Of a DNA stretch of 64,000 nt, positions 50,729 to 57,974 are shown one piece after another (positions within the stretch are counted from its first letter, which is position 1; each line of letters begins with the position of its first letter). The notes beneath the pieces were generated by a model. That model worked only from the letters and a program-made list of their open reading frames with translations, was not told the origin of the DNA and searched no databases. Position numbers and translations under genes: made by a program. This stretch comes from Streptomyces geranii (GTDB taxonomy: Bacteria > Actinomycetota > Actinomycetes > Streptomycetales > Streptomycetaceae). The stretch covers positions 1 through 64,000 of the forward strand of contig NZ_PJME01000011.1 in assembly GCF_002954775.1 (NCBI RefSeq), in the 5' to 3' direction.

Positions 50729-52198
50729 CTAGAAGGGGAAGCCGCTCCGCCCGTGCTGCACCGAGATCCACTTCTGGGTCGTGAACGCCTGCACCGTCGC
50801 GTCGCCGTTCAGGCGGCCGATGCCCGAGGACTTCTCGCCGCCGAAGGCGACCAGGGGCTCGTCGTGGACCGTGCCGTCGTTGACGTGGAACATGCCCGTG
50901 TCGATCCGCTTGGCGAAGGCGACACCGCGTTCCACGTCGGCCGTGTGGACGGCGCCGCTGAGGCCGTACGGGGTGTCGTTGACCAGGCGGACCGCCTCCT
51001 CCTCGCCGTCGAAGGGGACGAGGATGGCCACCGGGCCGAAGATCTCCTGGCGGAGGAGGGGCGAGTCGGCGGGCAGGTCGGTCAGGACCGAGGGCTCGAC
51101 CAGGTTGTCCGTCGTCGTGCCGTGCAGCAGGGCCGTCGCGCCGTCCTCCACCGCCCGTCGCACGACGCCCGAAATGGCCTCCGCCTGGGACGAGTTGATC
51201 ACCGGGCCGATGACCGTCGACGGGTCGTTCGGGTCGCCCACCTTCAGGGACTTGACCTTGGCGACGAACTTCTCGGTGAACTCGGCGGCGATCGAGCGGT
51301 CCACCAGCACCCGGTTGGCGGCCATGCAGACCTGGCCCTGATGGACGTACCGGCTGAAGACCGCCGCGTCGACCGCGTAGTCGATGTCCGCGTCGTCCAG
51401 GACCACCAGGGCGCTGTTGCCGCCGAGTTCGAGGACCACGTTCTTGAACAGGGGCGCGGCGACGGCCGCGACGTGGCGGCCGACCTTGTCGGAGCCGGTG
51501 AAGGAGATGACCTTCGGGATCGGGTGCTCGATGAACGCGTCGCCTATCTCGGCTATGTCCGTGATGACGACGTTCAGCAGGCCCGGCGGCAGGCCCGCGT
51601 CCTCGAAGATCTTCGCGACCAGGGAGCCGCCGACCACCGGGGTGTCCTGGTGCGGCTTGAGGACGACGCCGTTGCCGAGCGCGAGGGCCGGGGCGACCGA
51701 CTTCAGGGAGAGCAGGAAGGGGAAGTTGAAGGGGCTGATCACGCCCACCACACCCACCGGGACGCGGTAGACGCGGTTCTCCTTGCCCTCGACCGGCGAG
51801 GGGATGATCCGCCCCTCGGGGGTCAGCGACAGGCGGATCGACTCGCGGAGGAACTCCTTGGCGAGGTGCAGTTCGAAGCCGGCCTTGAGGTGGGTGCCGC
51901 CGAGTTCGGCGATGATCGCGGCGGCGATCTCCTGCTCCCGGTCCTCGATGATGCGCAGGGCTCTCTCGAAGACCGCGCGACGGGCGTACGGGCTGGTCGC
52001 GGCCCATTCCTTCTGGGCCGCGGCTGCCGCACGGTACGCCTCGTCGACCTCGTACACCGTGGCGATCGTGATCGACGCGAGCTTCTCGCCGTCGTACGGA
52101 TTGAAGTCGATGATGTCCCAGGAGCCGGTGCCCGGGCGCCACTCACCGCCTATGTACTGCTGCGCGAGGTCGGTGAAGTAGTGCTCAGGCGCTGGCAT
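50729..52198 (-). CDS. NAD(P)-dependent aldehyde dehydrogenase
   Basis: A 489-residue ALDH-superfamily enzyme oxidising an aldehyde to its acid. The cofactor fold shows VGVISPFNFPFLLSLKSVAP and ISFTGSDKVGRHVAAVAA. The general base Glu is in VVLELGGNSALVVLDDADID, and the catalytic Cys is in YVHQGQVCMAANRVLVDRSI. The C-terminal FGGEKSSGIGRLNG is conserved. Closest in feel to benzaldehyde/vanillin-type dehydrogenases (HVNDGTVHDEP), but the substrate is open. The ATG at 52198 has GAGGGAT upstream. An inverted repeat at 52247-52266 lies in the promoter region. Confidence 0.94.
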   Translation of the reverse strand: MPAPEHYFTDLAQQYIGGEWRPGTGSWDIIDFNPYDGEKLASITIATVYEVDEAYRAAAAAQKEWAATSPYARRAVFERALRIIEDREQEIAAAIIAELGGTHLKAGFELHLAKEFLRESIRLSLTPEGRIIPSPVEGKENRVYRVPVGVVGVISPFNFPFLLSLKSVAPALALGNGVVLKPHQDTPVVGGSLVAKIFEDAGLPPGLLNVVITDIAEIGDAFIEHPIPKVISFTGSDKVGRHVAAVAAPLFKNVVLELGGNSALVVLDDADIDYAVDAAVFSRYVHQGQVCMAANRVLVDRSIAAEFTEKFVAKVKSLKVGDPNDPSTVIGPVINSSQAEAISGVVRRAVEDGATALLHGTTTDNLVEPSVLTDLPADSPLLRQEIFGPVAILVPFDGEEEAVRLVNDTPYGLSGAVHTADVERGVAFAKRIDTGMFHVNDGTVHDEPLVAFGGEKSSGIGRLNGDATVQAFTTQKWISVQHGRSGFPF

Positions 52199-52246
52199 GT
52201 GATCCCTCAATCCGTCAATCCCGAAAATCCCGTATCACGGTCTGAT

Positions 52247-52266
52247 CGCACGTCATCGTACGTGCG
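52247..52266 (-). promoter_or_regulatory. Inverted repeat upstream of the aldehyde dehydrogenase gene
   Basis: CGCACGT (52247-52253) and ACGTGCG (52260-52266) are perfect 7-bp arms around CATCGT, about 50 bp before the gene. The half-site resembles the CGCACGTGCG palindrome in front of folE, so a shared regulator is conceivable. Confidence 0.4.
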
Positions 52267-52314
52267 TTCCAAGGGAGTTGGGGGACCAATCGAGGACTCC
52301 GGGGACAGGCCCCG

Positions 52315-53175
52315 TCAGGACAGTTGCAGCAGGCCCCGCAGCAGGTCCCTGCTCTCGGCCGGGCCGGGGCTGTCCTGCTGGAGTTCCTTCATCGCCTTCT
52401 CGTACTGGGTGACGTCCTCCGCCTTGTCGAGGTACAGCGCGCTGGTGAGCTGCTCCAGGAAGATCACGTCGGACAGGTCCGACTCCGGGAAGCTCAGGAT
52501 GGTGAACGCGCCGCTCTCGCCCGCGTGTCCGCCGAAGCCGAACGGCATGATCTGCAAACGCACGTTGGGCCGCTCGGAGACCTCGATCAGATGCTGGAGC
52601 TGACCGCGCATCACCTCGCGGTCGCCGTACGGGCGGCGCAGCGCGGCCTCGTCCAGGACGACGTGGAACTCCGAACCGCCGTCGGACAGCAGGTGCTTCT
52701 GGCGCTCCAGGCGCAGCGCGACCCGGCGCTCGATGTCGTCGGGGCTCGCGCCCCGCATCCCGCGTCCGACGACCGCGCTCGCGTAGGCCTCGGTCTGCAA
52801 CAGGCCGTGCACGAACTGGACTTCGTAGGCGCGGATCAGTGAGGCCGCGCCCTCCAGGCCCACGTAGGTGGGGAACCAGCTCGGCAGGACGTCCGAGTAA
52901 CTGTGCCACCAGCCCGCGACGTTGGCCTCCCTGGCGAGGGAGAGAAGCGCGTTGCGCTCGGCCTCGTCACTCACGCCGTACAACGTCAGCAGGTCCTCGA
53001 CGTCCCGCGTCTTGAAGCTCACCCGGCCCAGCTCCATACGACTGATCTTCGATTCGGAGGCACGGATCGAGTAACCCGCCGCCTCACGCGTGATCCCCCG
53101 TGCCTCACGCAGTCGCCTCAGGTGCGATCCGAGCAGCATGCGCCGCACCACCGATCCCGGCTCTCCCGCGCTCAC
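52315..53175 (-). CDS. XRE-family regulator with DUF5753 domain
   Basis: A 286-residue protein. The N-terminal helix-turn-helix spans about residues 12-70 (LGSHLRRLREARGITREAAG, then RASESKISRMELGRVSFK). The rest is DUF5753 (VQFVHGLLQTEAYASAVVGR, PFGFGGHAGESGAFTILSFP, FLEQLTSALYLDKAEDV). Such proteins occur only in actinomycetes, usually beside DUF397 and HATPase genes, and include developmental regulators of the WhiJ/AbaA kind. The GTG at 53175 is chosen because GGAGG lies 11 nt upstream. Confidence 0.93.
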   Translation of the reverse strand: MSAGEPGSVVRRMLLGSHLRRLREARGITREAAGYSIRASESKISRMELGRVSFKTRDVEDLLTLYGVSDEAERNALLSLAREANVAGWWHSYSDVLPSWFPTYVGLEGAASLIRAYEVQFVHGLLQTEAYASAVVGRGMRGASPDDIERRVALRLERQKHLLSDGGSEFHVVLDEAALRRPYGDREVMRGQLQHLIEVSERPNVRLQIMPFGFGGHAGESGAFTILSFPESDLSDVIFLEQLTSALYLDKAEDVTQYEKAMKELQQDSPGPAESRDLLRGLLQLS

Positions 53176-53485
53176 GTTCGACAACCTCCCCAACCTCTCC
53201 AGGGGCCGCAGTCTGCCACTAAAACACTCCGAGCAGTACTCGTCCGGTTACTCAAATGGGAAGACGTCAGAGCGTACGCACAGGAAGAGGCAAGGGGAAG
53301 ACCGGCCAGAGGTGAAAAGTTGGCGGAAAAAATGACCAAGAAGCGGTACGGGAGGGTCCAATTGGGGCGCGTGCACGTGCATCTGCCCTTGCATCCGCCG
53401 TACGCATCGGAAACCATGGTCTCGCGCCACCGCTGCAACGCAATGTCTGCTTCGCAACGACCGCGATCTCCCGGGAGTGCCTCGC
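53176..53485. other. Divergent promoter region of the DUF5753 and ATPase genes
   Basis: About 310 bp without a gene. The middle (53225-53350) is comparatively A-rich (GGCGGAAAAAATGACC). I found no clear palindrome or promoter pair. The region is expected to drive both genes. Confidence 0.5.
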
Positions 53486-53998
53486 ATGGGGACGAATGGA
53501 TCAACCATGCTCGAGCCGTTAAGGCAGGGCCTTCCGCCGCTGGATCCCTCGACCGTGTCCAACGCCGCTTCGTGCGCGCTGCCCGCCCGCTTCGAAGCGG
53601 TGCGCGAGGCACGGCAGTTCAGCCGCAGAACACTCGCCCAGTGGGACGTGGGCGACCGCTTCGACGACGTCTGTCTGGTCGTCTCCGAGCTGGTCACCAA
53701 CGCCCTGCGGCACGCGCTGCCCAAGGACGCCACGCTCTCGCCCGCCGCCCAGGAGCCGCCAGTACGGCTGCACCTGATGCGCTGGACCGAGCGGCTGGTG
53801 TGCGCGGTGCGCGACCCCAGCCGGGAGAGTCCGGTGGCCTACGAGGCCGAGGAGTTCTCGGAGGACTTCTCCGCCGAGTCGGGGCGCGGACTGTTCCTGG
53901 TCGACTCGTTCAGCGACAGCTGGGGCTGGCACCCGCTCTCGGGCTCGCTGGGCGGCAAGGTGGTCTGGGCGCTGTTCCGGTTGCACTCCGCGGAGTGA
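53486..53998 (+). CDS. Anti-sigma-factor-like ATP-binding protein (HATPase_c_2)
   Basis: A 170-residue serine-kinase-type GHKL ATPase. The N-box is VCLVVSELVTNALRHALPK (about residues 63-81), the G1-like region VCAVRDPSRESP and the G2-like region SGRGLFLVDSFSDSWGWHPL. It resembles RsbW/SpoIIAB anti-sigma kinases but lacks neighbouring sigma and antagonist genes. Divergent from the DUF5753 regulator and convergent with the DUF397 gene: the three form the actinomycete trio whose members are thought to work together. The ATG at 53486 has GGGAG 9 nt upstream. Confidence 0.88.
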   Translation: MGTNGSTMLEPLRQGLPPLDPSTVSNAASCALPARFEAVREARQFSRRTLAQWDVGDRFDDVCLVVSELVTNALRHALPKDATLSPAAQEPPVRLHLMRWTERLVCAVRDPSRESPVAYEAEEFSEDFSAESGRGLFLVDSFSDSWGWHPLSGSLGGKVVWALFRLHSAE

Positions 53999-54086
53999 GC
54001 CGGGGCGTTTTCTCGGGTCGCGATTCTACGCGCGTCACCGTGCGCGAGGGGGCGACTGCGCCCCGTTTGCTCCGGATTCGGGGCGG

Positions 54087-54371
54087 TCAGCTCGCGATCA
54101 GGTGGTCGAACTCGCCGTCCTTGATGCCGAGCAGCATCGCCTCGATCTCGGCGCGGGTGTAGACGAGCGCCGGACCGTCGGGGAAGCGGGAGTTGCGCAC
54201 CGCCACCTCGCCGCCGGGCAGCCGCGCGAACTCCACGCAGGAACCCTGCGAGTTGCTGTGCCGGCTCTTCTGCCAGGCGGCGACGCCGTCCAGCAGTGCG
54301 GCGGCCATGCCGTTGTGCACGCCGGACTCATCGGCTACGTCTACGCCAACGCCGTACACGTCGTGGTCCAC
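54087..54371 (-). CDS. DUF397 small regulatory partner protein
   Basis: A 94-residue protein with the DUF397 core (WQKSRHSNSQGSCVEFARLP, GGEVAVRNSRFPDGPALVYT, RAEIEAMLLGIKDGEFDHL). These small proteins accompany DUF5753 regulators and are believed to bind them, toxin-antitoxin-like in some systems. GTG at 54371 has AGGGAG 6 nt upstream; an internal ATG at 54308 would leave only the core. The promoter side carries a 5 x 12-bp tandem repeat. Confidence 0.88.
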   Translation of the reverse strand: MDHDVYGVGVDVADESGVHNGMAAALLDGVAAWQKSRHSNSQGSCVEFARLPGGEVAVRNSRFPDGPALVYTRAEIEAMLLGIKDGEFDHLIAS

Positions 54372-54456
54372 AGGTCGCTCCCTGGTGGTGCACTGGCTGG
54401 TGAGGCCATTGGTGCAGTGGTCAACTGAACCGGATCATAGCTCTGTTCACGTGCAA

Positions 54457-54516
54457 ACGCATGGACGTATGCACGGGCTTATGCATGGGCAGACGCACGA
54501 GCAGATGCACGTGCAC
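54457..54516. repeat. Five-copy 12-bp tandem repeat, consensus ATGCACGGGCAG
   Basis: Five units of exactly 12 bp start at 54457, 54469, 54481, 54493 and 54505: ACGCATGGACGT, ATGCACGGGCTT, ATGCATGGGCAG, ACGCACGAGCAG and ATGCACGTGCAC. It lies about 90 bp upstream of the DUF397 gene and before the terminator of the zinc-stress ribosomal operon. It is unusually T- and A-rich for this genome. Confidence 0.8.
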
Positions 54517-54589
54517 GTGGGGTGTTCGCGCCGCTACACACCTTGACGCACGCGCGCCCCTACGCGTTCCCCGCACGGCCCGGAGCACG

Positions 54590-54633
54590 CCCGTACCCCC
54601 ACCTCCTGGGACAAATGGAGGCGGGGGTACGGG
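54590..54633. terminator. Terminator of the rpmG-rpmE-COG0523-rpsR operon
   Basis: Arms at 54590-54606 and 54617-54633 (CCCGTACCCCC-A-CCTCC with its complement, one A/C mismatch) around a 10-nt loop, 18 bp beyond rpsR. Confidence 0.8.
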
Positions 54634-54651
54634 AGTTGCGGCGCGCGCCGG

Positions 54652-54885
54652 CTACCGGGACACGTACGGCAGCAGGGCCATCTCGCGGGCGTTCTTGATC
54701 GCACGGGCGAGCATCCGCTGCTGCTGGGCCGAGACACGGGTGACCCGGCGGCTGCGGATCTTGCCGCGATCGGAGATGAACTTCCGCAGCAGATCCGTGT
54801 CCTTGTAGTCGATGTACGTGATCTTGGCCGCGTCGAGCGGATTCGGCCGGGCCTTGAGGGGCTTGCGTTCGGGCTTGCGGGCCAT
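54652..54885 (-). CDS. rpsR2: Ribosomal protein S18, Cys-free paralogue
   Basis: A 77-residue S18 (ITYIDYKDTDLLRKFISDRG, KIRSRRVTRVSAQQQRMLAR, AIKNAREMALLPYVSR). It has no Cys, unlike zinc-binding S18 copies, and is grouped with other zinc-independent paralogues, so it should replace the primary S18 in zinc starvation. It lies 6 nt after the COG0523-like gene, the last gene of the operon, before a strong terminator. Confidence 0.95.
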   Translation of the reverse strand: MARKPERKPLKARPNPLDAAKITYIDYKDTDLLRKFISDRGKIRSRRVTRVSAQQQRMLARAIKNAREMALLPYVSR

Positions 54886-54891
54886 GGCGGG

Positions 54892-56211
54892 TCAGACCTC
54901 CAGGAGGGTGTCGAAGGCGGGCGGCAGGCGCTTCCAGGCGGTGCGGCCACCGGCGTACTCGGCGTCGGTGAGCAGGCAGGACTCCAGCAGCTGTTCGAGT
55001 CCGTCGCGGTCGAGGCCGGGTGACGTGAACACCAGGTGCTGGCAGCAGTCGCCGTGCTCGGGGTGCCAGTCGAGGGCGGCGGCGGCCCGGCGCACGGCCG
55101 GGACCAGGTCCCAGGCGGCGTCCGGGAGGGAGGCGAGCCAGGGGCCCGCGCTCTCCACGCACAGGGCGCCGCCGGCCGCGTCCCAGTGGAGCAGCGTGTC
55201 CGGGTGGTCGGCGAGCCAGAACCGGCCCCGGCTGCGCGCGGCGGCGCAGGTCAGGTCCTCCAGCGCCTCGTACAGCCGCTCGGGGTGGAAGGGGCGGCAC
55301 CGGTGCCAGACCAGGGTGGACACACCGTGCGCGTCGGCCTCGGCGGGCAGCAGGGCACAGGCCGGGTGCTGGGCCGCGGCGGCGGCTTCGACGTCGAAGC
55401 CGGCGAGGGCGGCGGAGGCGAGCGGAGAGAGCGGCGCAGGGGTCGGGGTAGGGGCAGGGGTCGGCGATGCCGGTTCCCGATCCCGCCCCGGGACCGCGTC
55501 TGCGTCTGTGCCTTCACCTGCGTCTGCGGGTGCAGCTGCAGGTGCGGGGCCCGCCAAGCCCCCTGGGTGGCCGCCCGTAACAGGGACTTGACGGGCTGTC
55601 GGGTGGAGCTGGGCGAGCAGTTCGCGGTCCTCGTCGTCGGCCTCCGGGGAGTCGACGAGGGCGAGGACCGTGGCGTACTCCAGCTGACGGGCGAAGGTGT
55701 CGGCGACGGTGCGCTGGTCGGTGGCCGCGGCGGCGAGGCCGCGTTCGGCCAGGTCGTCGCCGTTGCCGAGGTACGGCAGCAGCAGTGCCGGGTCGACGGC
55801 GGTGATGACGCCGGTGACCGTGAGGCCGCCGGCCGTCACCACCTCGGCCATCGCCTTGGGCTCGACGGAGTCCCACAACTCGACGACCGCCAGCCGGGTC
55901 AGGCCGGCGTCCGCGAGCCGCCGCAGCTCCGGGACGAGATCCTCGCGCAGGGCACAGCACGCGCAGTCGTTGACCAGCGGCGCCTCTCCCGCCGAGAGGA
56001 TGCCGGTGGCGTCGCTGACCGTCCGCACGACCGTGCCGGCCACGGCCGTGGCGAGGTCGTGGTGGAGTACGACGCTGCCTGGCACGTCGGCGAGCAGCTG
56101 GGCGACGGCTGCCTTACGGGCATCGGCGTGGAGTCCGCCGACGATCGCCACGGAGAGTTCGCGGGCCCCGGAGGGCCCTTCTTGCCCATGCTCATGCTTG
56201 TGCACCTGCAC
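54892..56211 (-). CDS. COG0523/CobW-like protein with degenerate GTPase motifs
   Basis: A 439-residue protein with the overall COG0523 metallochaperone layout: an N-terminal His-rich tip (HKHEHGQE), the CxCC-type metal motif NDCACCALREDLVPELRRL, LAVVELWDSVEPKAMAEVV, and a C-terminal CobW_C domain (WHRCRPFHPERLYEALEDLT, HGDCCQHLVFTSPG). The Walker A position reads VAIVGGLHADARKAAVAQLL, without GK[ST], and the NKxD position reads LALVDSPEAD, so canonical GTP binding is doubtful. A 60-residue Pro/Ala/Thr linker splits the two domains. Operon context with zinc-free ribosomal proteins implies a role in zinc homeostasis. Confidence 0.88.
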   Translation of the reverse strand: MQVHKHEHGQEGPSGARELSVAIVGGLHADARKAAVAQLLADVPGSVVLHHDLATAVAGTVVRTVSDATGILSAGEAPLVNDCACCALREDLVPELRRLADAGLTRLAVVELWDSVEPKAMAEVVTAGGLTVTGVITAVDPALLLPYLGNGDDLAERGLAAAATDQRTVADTFARQLEYATVLALVDSPEADDEDRELLAQLHPTARQVPVTGGHPGGLAGPAPAAAPADAGEGTDADAVPGRDREPASPTPAPTPTPAPLSPLASAALAGFDVEAAAAAQHPACALLPAEADAHGVSTLVWHRCRPFHPERLYEALEDLTCAAARSRGRFWLADHPDTLLHWDAAGGALCVESAGPWLASLPDAAWDLVPAVRRAAAALDWHPEHGDCCQHLVFTSPGLDRDGLEQLLESCLLTDAEYAGGRTAWKRLPPAFDTLLEV

Positions 56212-56221
56212 GTTCGGTCCC

Positions 56222-56470
56222 TCAGCCCTTCTTGCCGTACCGGCGCTCGAAGCGCTCCACGCGGCCGGCCGTGTCCAGGACGCGGGCCGTGCCGGTGTAG
56301 AAGGGGTGGCTGATGTTCGAGATCTCGACGTCGACGACGGGGTAGGTGTTGCCGTCCTCCCAGTCGACCGTCTTCTCGCTGGTCATCGTGGACTGGGTGA
56401 GGAAGGCGTGGTTCGCGGCCCGGTCGCGGAAGACGACGGGTCCGTACGCGGGGTGGATTCCCTTACGCAT
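56222..56470 (-). CDS. rpmE2: Ribosomal protein L31 type B, zinc-independent
   Basis: An 82-residue L31 of the C-minus type: MRKGIHPAYGPVVFRDRAAN, then VEISNISHPFYTGTARVLDT and GRVERFERRYGKKG. There is no Cys, whereas zinc-type L31 has a CxxC pair. In Bacillus and Streptomyces this form displaces the zinc form when zinc is low, freeing zinc. It lies 9 nt after rpmG and 10 nt before the COG0523-like gene. Confidence 0.97.
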   Translation of the reverse strand: MRKGIHPAYGPVVFRDRAANHAFLTQSTMTSEKTVDWEDGNTYPVVDVEISNISHPFYTGTARVLDTAGRVERFERRYGKKG

Positions 56471-56479
56471 GGCGGCTGA

Positions 56480-56644
56480 TCAGCGCTCCTCTCGGAAGTC
56501 GACGTGACGGCGGGCGACCGGGTCGTACTTGCGCAGGGTCATACGGTCCGGGTCGTTGCGGCGGTTCTTGCGGGTGACGTAGGTGAAGCCGGTCCCGGCC
56601 GTGGACCGGAGCTTGATGACCGGCCGGAGTTCGTTGCGAGCCAT
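56480..56644 (-). CDS. rpmG: Ribosomal protein L33, zinc-independent
   Basis: A 54-residue protein: MARNELRPVIKLRSTAGTGF, then TYVTRKNRRNDPDRMTLRKY and DPVARRHVDFREER. It lacks the four Cys of zinc-binding L33. It is the first gene of the leftward zinc-stress operon. A TAAGAT -10 box ends 6 nt before the ATG, so the mRNA is probably leaderless. No ribosome-binding site is visible, which agrees. Confidence 0.94.
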   Translation of the reverse strand: MARNELRPVIKLRSTAGTGFTYVTRKNRRNDPDRMTLRKYDPVARRHVDFREER

Positions 56645-56650
56645 GCTGGT

Positions 56651-56682
56651 ATCTTACTGAAAACGACTTCCATTTGCATAAC
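56651..56682. promoter_or_regulatory. Zur box in overlapping divergent promoters
   Basis: TGAAAACGACTTCCA (56658-56672) fits a 7-1-7 Zur operator. Rightward, TTACTG (56654-56659) and CATAAC (56677-56682) are 17 nt apart with the box in the spacer, about 24 nt before rpmB. Leftward, TAAGAT (56651-56656 on the minus strand) abuts the box and ends 6 nt before rpmG. One repressor site would thus shut off both operons. Confidence 0.8.
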
Positions 56683-56705
56683 CTGACCGAGAGAGGTGCG
56701 TCACC

Positions 56706-56942
56706 TTGTCCGCCCACTGCATGCTGTCCGGCGCCCAGCCGGGCTTCGGCAACAACATCAGCCACTCCCACCGGCGTACGTCGCGTCGTTTCAACCCGAA
56801 CATCCAGTCGAAGCGGTACTGGCTGCCGAGCGAGGGCAGGCATGTGCGGCTGCGGCTGAGCACGAAGGGGATCAAGACCGTCGACACGATCGGGGTGGAG
56901 GCGGCGGTGGCCCGGATCCGGGCGCGTGGGGTCAGGGTCTGA
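56706..56942 (+). CDS. rpmB2: Ribosomal protein L28, zinc-independent
   Basis: A 78-residue L28 (GAQPGFGNNISHSHRRTSRR, FNPNIQSKRYWLPSEGRHVR). The zinc-type N-terminus carries paired Cys; here only Cys5 remains (MSAHCMLSG). It starts with TTG at 56706, supported by GAGAGAGG about 9 nt upstream; a later in-frame ATG would cut off conserved residues. First gene of the rightward half of the zinc-stress block. Confidence 0.95.
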   Translation: MSAHCMLSGAQPGFGNNISHSHRRTSRRFNPNIQSKRYWLPSEGRHVRLRLSTKGIKTVDTIGVEAAVARIRARGVRV

Positions 56943-57002
56943 GAGGCAAGGGCCGAGGGCCCAAGAGGGACAAGGGGCGAGAGCCCAGGAGGGATTGACG
57001 TC

Positions 57003-57308
57003 ATGGCGAAGAAGAGCAAGATCGCGAAGAACGACAAGCGGCAGGAGATCGTCGCGCGGTACGCGGTACGGCGAGCCGAGCTGAAGGAGATCATCCGGCG
57101 GCCGGGGTCTACGGAGGCGGAGCGGGCGTCCGCGCGGCGCGAGCTGGAACGGCAGCCCCGGGACGCGAGCGCCACGCGCGTGCGCAACCGGGATCAGGTG
57201 GACGGGCGGCCCCGTGGGTACTTCCGGACGTTCGGGCTGTCGCGGGTGAGCCTGCGGTCACAGGCGCATGCGGGGTTCCTGCCAGGTGTTCGAAAGTCGT
57301 CCTGGTAG
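57003..57308 (+). CDS. rpsN2: Ribosomal protein S14, zinc-independent
   Basis: A 101-residue long-form S14 (MAKKSKIAKNDKRQEIVARY, then RVRNRDQVDGRPRGYFRTFG and LSRVSLRSQAHAGFLPGVRK) without the CxxC pairs of the short zinc form. AGGAGG precedes the ATG. It follows rpmB by 60 bp and completes the set of replaceable ribosomal proteins. Confidence 0.97.
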   Translation: MAKKSKIAKNDKRQEIVARYAVRRAELKEIIRRPGSTEAERASARRELERQPRDASATRVRNRDQVDGRPRGYFRTFGLSRVSLRSQAHAGFLPGVRKSSW

Positions 57309-57356
57309 CTTGCTGCGGTCTTAGGGTCGTAGCGGCTACTGGTTGGGAGCTTCCCG

Positions 57357-57899
57357 GTGACTTCGGTGACTTCGGCGTCGTACACGCGCGTGCTGGTGCG
57401 CAGGGTTGGTGCGGCCTCGGTGGCCGGGGTGGCCGGGGTGGTGCTGCTGGCCGGGTGCAGTGGTGACGGGGGATCCGACGAGGGGTCGAAGACTCCGGGC
57501 ACGGGCTCCTCGACCGCGCCGTCGTCCACATCCTCGCCCTCGTCGGGTACGGACTCCGGGAACGGGGGGACCACGGAGGTGGACAGTGCGCTGGTGGGCA
57601 GTTGGCTGACCACCAGCAAGGGCAAGGCCGTGGCGCTGGTGATCAACGGGACCAAGGCCGGGTTGTTCGCCACCGGGGGGACCGTGTGCAGTGGTACGGC
57701 GGGCAAGCAGGCGGGGATGGAGATGATCTACCTCAAGTGCTCGGACGGCAACGGCGACCGGGCCACGGGGATGGTCGGCTCCGTCGACGGGACGTCGATG
57801 AAGGTGACGTGGTCGAGCAGCCTCGGCACGGAGACGTACACGAAGGCGGAGGGCGGACAGCTTCCGTCGGGGTTGCCCACGGCGGGGCTGGGCTCCTGA
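57357..57899 (+). CDS. Putative lipoprotein
   Basis: A 180-residue secreted lipoprotein. The N-terminus is basic (YTRVLVRR), followed by a hydrophobic stretch and the lipobox VLLAGC, whose Cys (about residue 34) would be lipidated. A 40-residue Ser/Thr/Gly-rich linker leads to a small beta-rich domain (GSWLTTSKGKAVALVINGTK, TGMVGSVDGTSMKVTW). No known family is recognised. The GTG start is followed by a duplicated GTGACTTCG. It is 48 bp downstream of rpsN and probably independent. Confidence 0.82.
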   Translation: MTSVTSASYTRVLVRRVGAASVAGVAGVVLLAGCSGDGGSDEGSKTPGTGSSTAPSSTSSPSSGTDSGNGGTTEVDSALVGSWLTTSKGKAVALVINGTKAGLFATGGTVCSGTAGKQAGMEMIYLKCSDGNGDRATGMVGSVDGTSMKVTWSSSLGTETYTKAEGGQLPSGLPTAGLGS

Positions 57900-57910
57900 G
57901 GGTCGGGCAG

Positions 57911-57965
57911 TGCCTTTAGGGGCGCGAGGAACTGCGCGACCAGCCCCCACCGGGCCCGCAGCCGA
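57911..57965 (+). repeat. Streptomyces dispersed intergenic repeat, AACTGCGCGACCAGCCCC type
   Basis: The stretch begins TTAGGGGCGCGAGGAACTGC and continues GCGACCAGCCCCCACCGGGC. I recognise it as a recurrent Streptomyces intergenic sequence, related at its left end to the copy at 43740-43805. It lies between convergent genes. Confidence 0.7.
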
Positions 57966-57974
57966 ACCCCGTGC

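Noticed and set aside
54193..54546. A plus-strand open frame whose protein ends in a His/Met/Gly four-residue repeat
   Set aside because: It is antisense to the DUF397 gene, has no ribosome-binding site, and its repeat simply reflects the 12-bp DNA tandem repeat.
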